This document shows positions 61,860 through 64,000 of a DNA stretch of 64,000 nucleotides, piece after piece. The first letter of the stretch is position 1, and every line of letters starts with the position of its first letter. Origin of the DNA: Mycobacteroides immunogenum (GTDB lineage Bacteria > Actinomycetota > Actinomycetes > Mycobacteriales > Mycobacteriaceae); assembly GCF_001605725.1 (NCBI RefSeq), contig NZ_CP011530.1, forward strand, positions 2,170,001-2,234,000, read 5' to 3'. The notes beneath the pieces are model-generated. The model saw nothing but the letters and a program-made list of their open reading frames with translations, made no database searches and was not told the DNA's origin. A program made the position numbers and the translations under genes.

Positions 61860-62052
61860 AAGATGCCCGACTACGACACATGCTCGCTCCGAGTGTGACG
61901 TTCGAGTCGATGCTCCGAACATGTCAGAGGGAGGTGTTGAAATTGACCTGCCGAACCGGTATCGGCTCCCGCGCGAGGCCAACCGCGCGCTGGTAAACGT
62001 CATACTGGCTATGCGGGACCGGACGCCTAGATCAGGGAGGGGAGTGGCATGA
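61852..62052 (+). CDS. Small protein in the excisionase position
   Basis: A 66-residue protein whose ATG overlaps the rep stop and whose TGA overlaps the integrase ATG, so it is coupled to both. In AICEs a small Xis is encoded between rep and int. The sequence (MSEGGVEIDLPNRYRLPREA) has no clear MerR/AlpA HTH, so it could be an atypical recombination directionality factor. Serine-integrase RDFs are diverse, which makes homology weak evidence either way. Confidence 0.55.
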   Translation: MAERCPTTTHARSECDVRVDAPNMSEGGVEIDLPNRYRLPREANRALVNVILAMRDRTPRSGRGVA

Positions 62053-63695
62053 GCCTCAGGTTCGCCTTCTATGGCCGAGTGAGTACCGAGGACGCCCAAG
62101 ATCCGGAGGCGAGCCGCAGCTGGCAGAAACGTCGTGCCATCGATCTGATCAGTCCGCATGGCGGCGTCCTCGCCGCCGACTACTTCGATATAGGCCAGAG
62201 CCGGTCGCTTCCCTGGAAACGCAGGCCGGAGGCTTCACGTCTGCTCGCAGATGTCACTTCTCGTGGCCGTGGCTTCGATGCCGTCGTGATCGGGGAACCT
62301 GCTCGCGCGTTCTACGGACCGCAATTTGCGCTCACCTTCCCGGTGCTCACGCACTACGGGGTCGGCCTATGGGTGCCTGAAGTTGGCGGAGCGGTTGATC
62401 CCGGATCCGAGGCACACGACCTCGTGATGACGCTCTTTGGCGGAATGAGCAAGGGAGAACGTGCGCGAATCCAGATGCGCGTGCGTACCGCGATGTCGGC
62501 ACTCGCGCAGGACACAACCAGATACCTCGGCGGTCGCCCACCGTACGGTTATCAACTCGTCGATGCCGGCCCGCACCCAAACCCCGCCAAGGCAAGTCTT
62601 GGGCAGCGTCTTCACCGCCTGGAGCCTGACCCCGAGACCGCCCCGACCGTCGAGCGGATCTATCGCATGTATGCCGATGGTGCTGGCTTGCGCTTCATCG
62701 CACAGCAGCTCACCGACGATGGAGTGCCATCACCGAGCCAATACGACCCGGCACGGAACCGGCATCGTGACCCACGTGGATGGTCCCATTCGGCGATCCG
62801 CGCCATTCTCGACAACCCTGCGTACCGCGGTATCCGTGTCTGGGGCAAGCAGGAGAAGTATGAGGTCCTTTTGAACCCCGATGATGTCGCCGCGGGATAT
62901 GAGACTCGCATGCGGTGGCGCGATCGGGCCGACTGGATCGCACCCGATCGACGCACGCACGAAGAGCTGATCCCTGATGAGCTGGCGCAGGCTGTTCGTC
63001 TCCGGATGCAGGCGCGGCGTGGTCCCGGTCGCGTGTGCAGCAGAGAATCGACAGTGCCGTATGCGCTGCGTGGGCTGCTGTTCTGCGCCGCATGTGGACG
63101 GCGAATGCAGGGCGCCGCCCGGCCGGGGAAGCAAACAACGCGGATCCTCTACCGTTGTGAGTTCGGCAAGTCACGTTCTGTACCTGTGGACCTGAGTGAT
63201 CATCCGCGCACCGTCTATCTCCGCGAAGACGCAGTGACAGCGCGACTCGACGAATGGATCGCCACTCTGGCCGATCCAGAAGACCTCGCACGCGGGCAAG
63301 ACGTGGACCCGGCGGCCGGACCTGGCTACGCCGCCTTGCAGCGCCAGCTGAGCGAGGCGAATGCCAAAGTGGCTGCCTTGATCACCGCCGTGGAGTCTGG
63401 CGTGGCCGTTGAGGATCTAACTGCTGCGTTGCGTCAACGTACCGCCGAGCGCGACGAGCTGAGGGCACGCGTTGAGCGAGTGGAGCGGCCCCGCGCCATG
63501 TGTGCCGCCGAGATCAGTGAGTTAGTTAAGGAGTTAGGCGGACTGTCGGTCATCCTCGGCGCGGCAACCGGAGCTGAGCGCGCCGAGGTGTACGCAAGCT
63601 TGGGCCTGCGTCTCGACTACGACCCGCATCTTCGGCGAGTCACGGCGACTGCCGACCTGAGTCGTGTCGCCGGATGTGTCCGAGGGGGGACTTGA
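62049..63695 (+). CDS. Large serine recombinase (integrase) of the element
   Basis: A 548-residue large serine recombinase: N-terminal resolvase domain with nucleophile Ser12 (FYGRVST), FGGMSKGERARIQMRVR helix, recombinase domain RPPYGYQLVD, SHSAIRAILDNPAYRGIRVW, a zinc ribbon CAACGRRM and YRCEF, then a coiled coil (about 430-480). The last codons lie in the attR core, and the TGA is completed by the tRNA gene. In the excised circle the frame would read TGT instead and continue 14 more codons. Confidence 0.92.
   Translation: MSLRFAFYGRVSTEDAQDPEASRSWQKRRAIDLISPHGGVLAADYFDIGQSRSLPWKRRPEASRLLADVTSRGRGFDAVVIGEPARAFYGPQFALTFPVLTHYGVGLWVPEVGGAVDPGSEAHDLVMTLFGGMSKGERARIQMRVRTAMSALAQDTTRYLGGRPPYGYQLVDAGPHPNPAKASLGQRLHRLEPDPETAPTVERIYRMYADGAGLRFIAQQLTDDGVPSPSQYDPARNRHRDPRGWSHSAIRAILDNPAYRGIRVWGKQEKYEVLLNPDDVAAGYETRMRWRDRADWIAPDRRTHEELIPDELAQAVRLRMQARRGPGRVCSRESTVPYALRGLLFCAACGRRMQGAARPGKQTTRILYRCEFGKSRSVPVDLSDHPRTVYLREDAVTARLDEWIATLADPEDLARGQDVDPAAGPGYAALQRQLSEANAKVAALITAVESGVAVEDLTAALRQRTAERDELRARVERVERPRAMCAAEISELVKELGGLSVILGAATGAERAEVYASLGLRLDYDPHLRRVTATADLSRVAGCVRGGT
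63654..63694 (+). other. attR: right attachment site of the island
   Basis: The right copy of the 41-bp imperfect repeat; bases 63676-63694 are identical to 1227-1245. It overlaps both the integrase 3' end and the 3' end of tRNA-Leu, so the crossover rebuilds a complete tRNA. Confidence 0.88.
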
Positions 63696-63762
63696 ACCCC
63701 CACGCCCGTTAATAGGGCACTAGCACCTCAAGCTAGCGCGTCTGCCATTCCGCCACTCGGAC
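63677..63762 (-). tRNA. tRNA-Leu(GAG)
   Basis: An 86-nt class II tRNA on the minus strand. Acceptor stem GTCCGAG (63756-63762) pairs perfectly with CTCGGAC (63678-63684), discriminator A at 63677. Anticodon stem CTAGC/GCTAG with loop TTGAGGT, anticodon GAG at 63727-63729, a long variable arm, and T-loop TTCAAGT. CCA is not encoded. It is the integration target of the island and remains intact. Confidence 0.95.
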
Positions 63763-63879
63763 GAGTGCGGGCACTATGGCCCGTGGTTGCCGTCATAGGC
63801 TAGCGGAAACCCTGCGCGGAGCCCAAACCGGTCATCGGTGCCCGGTGCGTCGCGACCGACGATGGTAGGAAAGGTAGTT

Positions 63880-64000
63880 GTGACTTCTGTGAACCCGGCG
63901 CCCGAGGATGAGGTCGTCGATCTGGTCAGTACGCTGATCCGCTTCGACACCTCCAACACCGGAGAGCTGGAGACCACCAAGGGCGAAGCCGAATGCGCGC
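63880..64000 (+). CDS. M20-family metallopeptidase/deacylase, N-terminal fragment
   Basis: The GTG after AGGAAAGG opens a frame with EVVDLVSTLIRFDTSNTGE, the N-terminal pattern of M20/ArgE/DapE-type zinc hydrolases. Only 40 codons are in the window. It is the right chromosomal flank, transcribed away from tRNA-Leu. Confidence 0.7.
   Translation, partial: MTSVNPAPEDEVVDLVSTLIRFDTSNTGELETTKGEAECA

Noticed and set aside
1..64000. CRISPR arrays and rRNA genes.
   Set aside because: No regular repeat-spacer arrays and no rRNA-like sequence were seen anywhere in the window.

Overview
ORGANISM AND SETTING. The left edge carries the 3' part of a PPE protein with the GFxGT and PxxPxxW C-terminal motifs (PPE-PPW subfamily). 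PPE proteins are a mycobacterial hallmark, and the high GC, the GTG starts and the many TetR/FadD/FadE/BVMO genes agree, so this is a chromosome of Mycobacterium sensu lato. The right edge has tRNA-Leu(GAG) and the start of an M20 peptidase gene. Almost everything between is one integrated element.

THE ELEMENT. A perfect 19-bp core is present at 1227-1245 and again at 63676-63694, where it overlaps the 3' end of tRNA-Leu. About 62.4 kb therefore sits in the tRNA gene. The right end carries an actinomycete integrative-conjugative (AICE-like) backbone: HD protein, NUDIX hydrolase, HTH regulator, SCO3933-like protein, FtsK/TraSA-like translocase, RepSA-like initiator, a small protein in the Xis position and a large serine integrase whose stop codon lies inside the tRNA. 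A relic of a related integrase 3' end lies just left of attL, so the site seems to have been used before.

CATABOLIC CARGO (1.3-47.8 kb). Four blocks. (1) 1.3-11.4 kb: CMD protein, Zn-alcohol dehydrogenase, thiolase-like protein, thioesterase, alpha/beta hydrolase, two TetR regulators, and a complete CYP153 alkane-hydroxylase operon (ferredoxin, P450, reductase) with a divergent AraC regulator. (2) 11.7-26.8 kb, very GC-rich: a tightly overlapping plus-strand operon (thiolase, DUF35, LLM oxidoreductase, four MaoC-like hotdog proteins, enoyl-CoA hydratase, DinB-like protein, AtuA/DUF1446) facing a minus-strand operon (acyl-CoA carboxylase beta and alpha subunits, acyl-CoA dehydrogenase, FadD) with a TetR gene between. 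The set resembles branched-chain or isoprenoid acyl-CoA degradation of Atu/Liu type. (3) 27-37 kb, visibly lower GC in part: two TetR regulators with palindromic operators, two ferritin-like di-iron proteins, an SDR, three Baeyer-Villiger monooxygenases and an HSL-type esterase, suggesting ketone to ester to alcohol plus acid. (4) 37-47.8 kb: a P450 split by a recent ISL3 insertion, a transglutaminase-like protein, AlkK-like FadD, two acyl-CoA dehydrogenases, a BtrH-like acyltransferase, an SCP2 protein and an NDMA-type alcohol dehydrogenase.

JUNCTION AND DEFENCE (47.8-56.1 kb). Nested IS3 elements and a degenerate tRNA-Lys-like sequence separate the catabolic cargo from a defence segment. 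This holds an AbiEi/AbiEii-like pair preceded by a long inverted repeat, then a four-gene overlapping type II-like CBASS operon: patatin phospholipase, CD-NTase, E1-E2 fusion (Cap2) and, where the Cap3 peptidase would be expected, an unrecognised 80-residue protein.

LIMITS. All functional calls come from reading motifs and context; no database search was run. Operators and pathway assignments are inferences.
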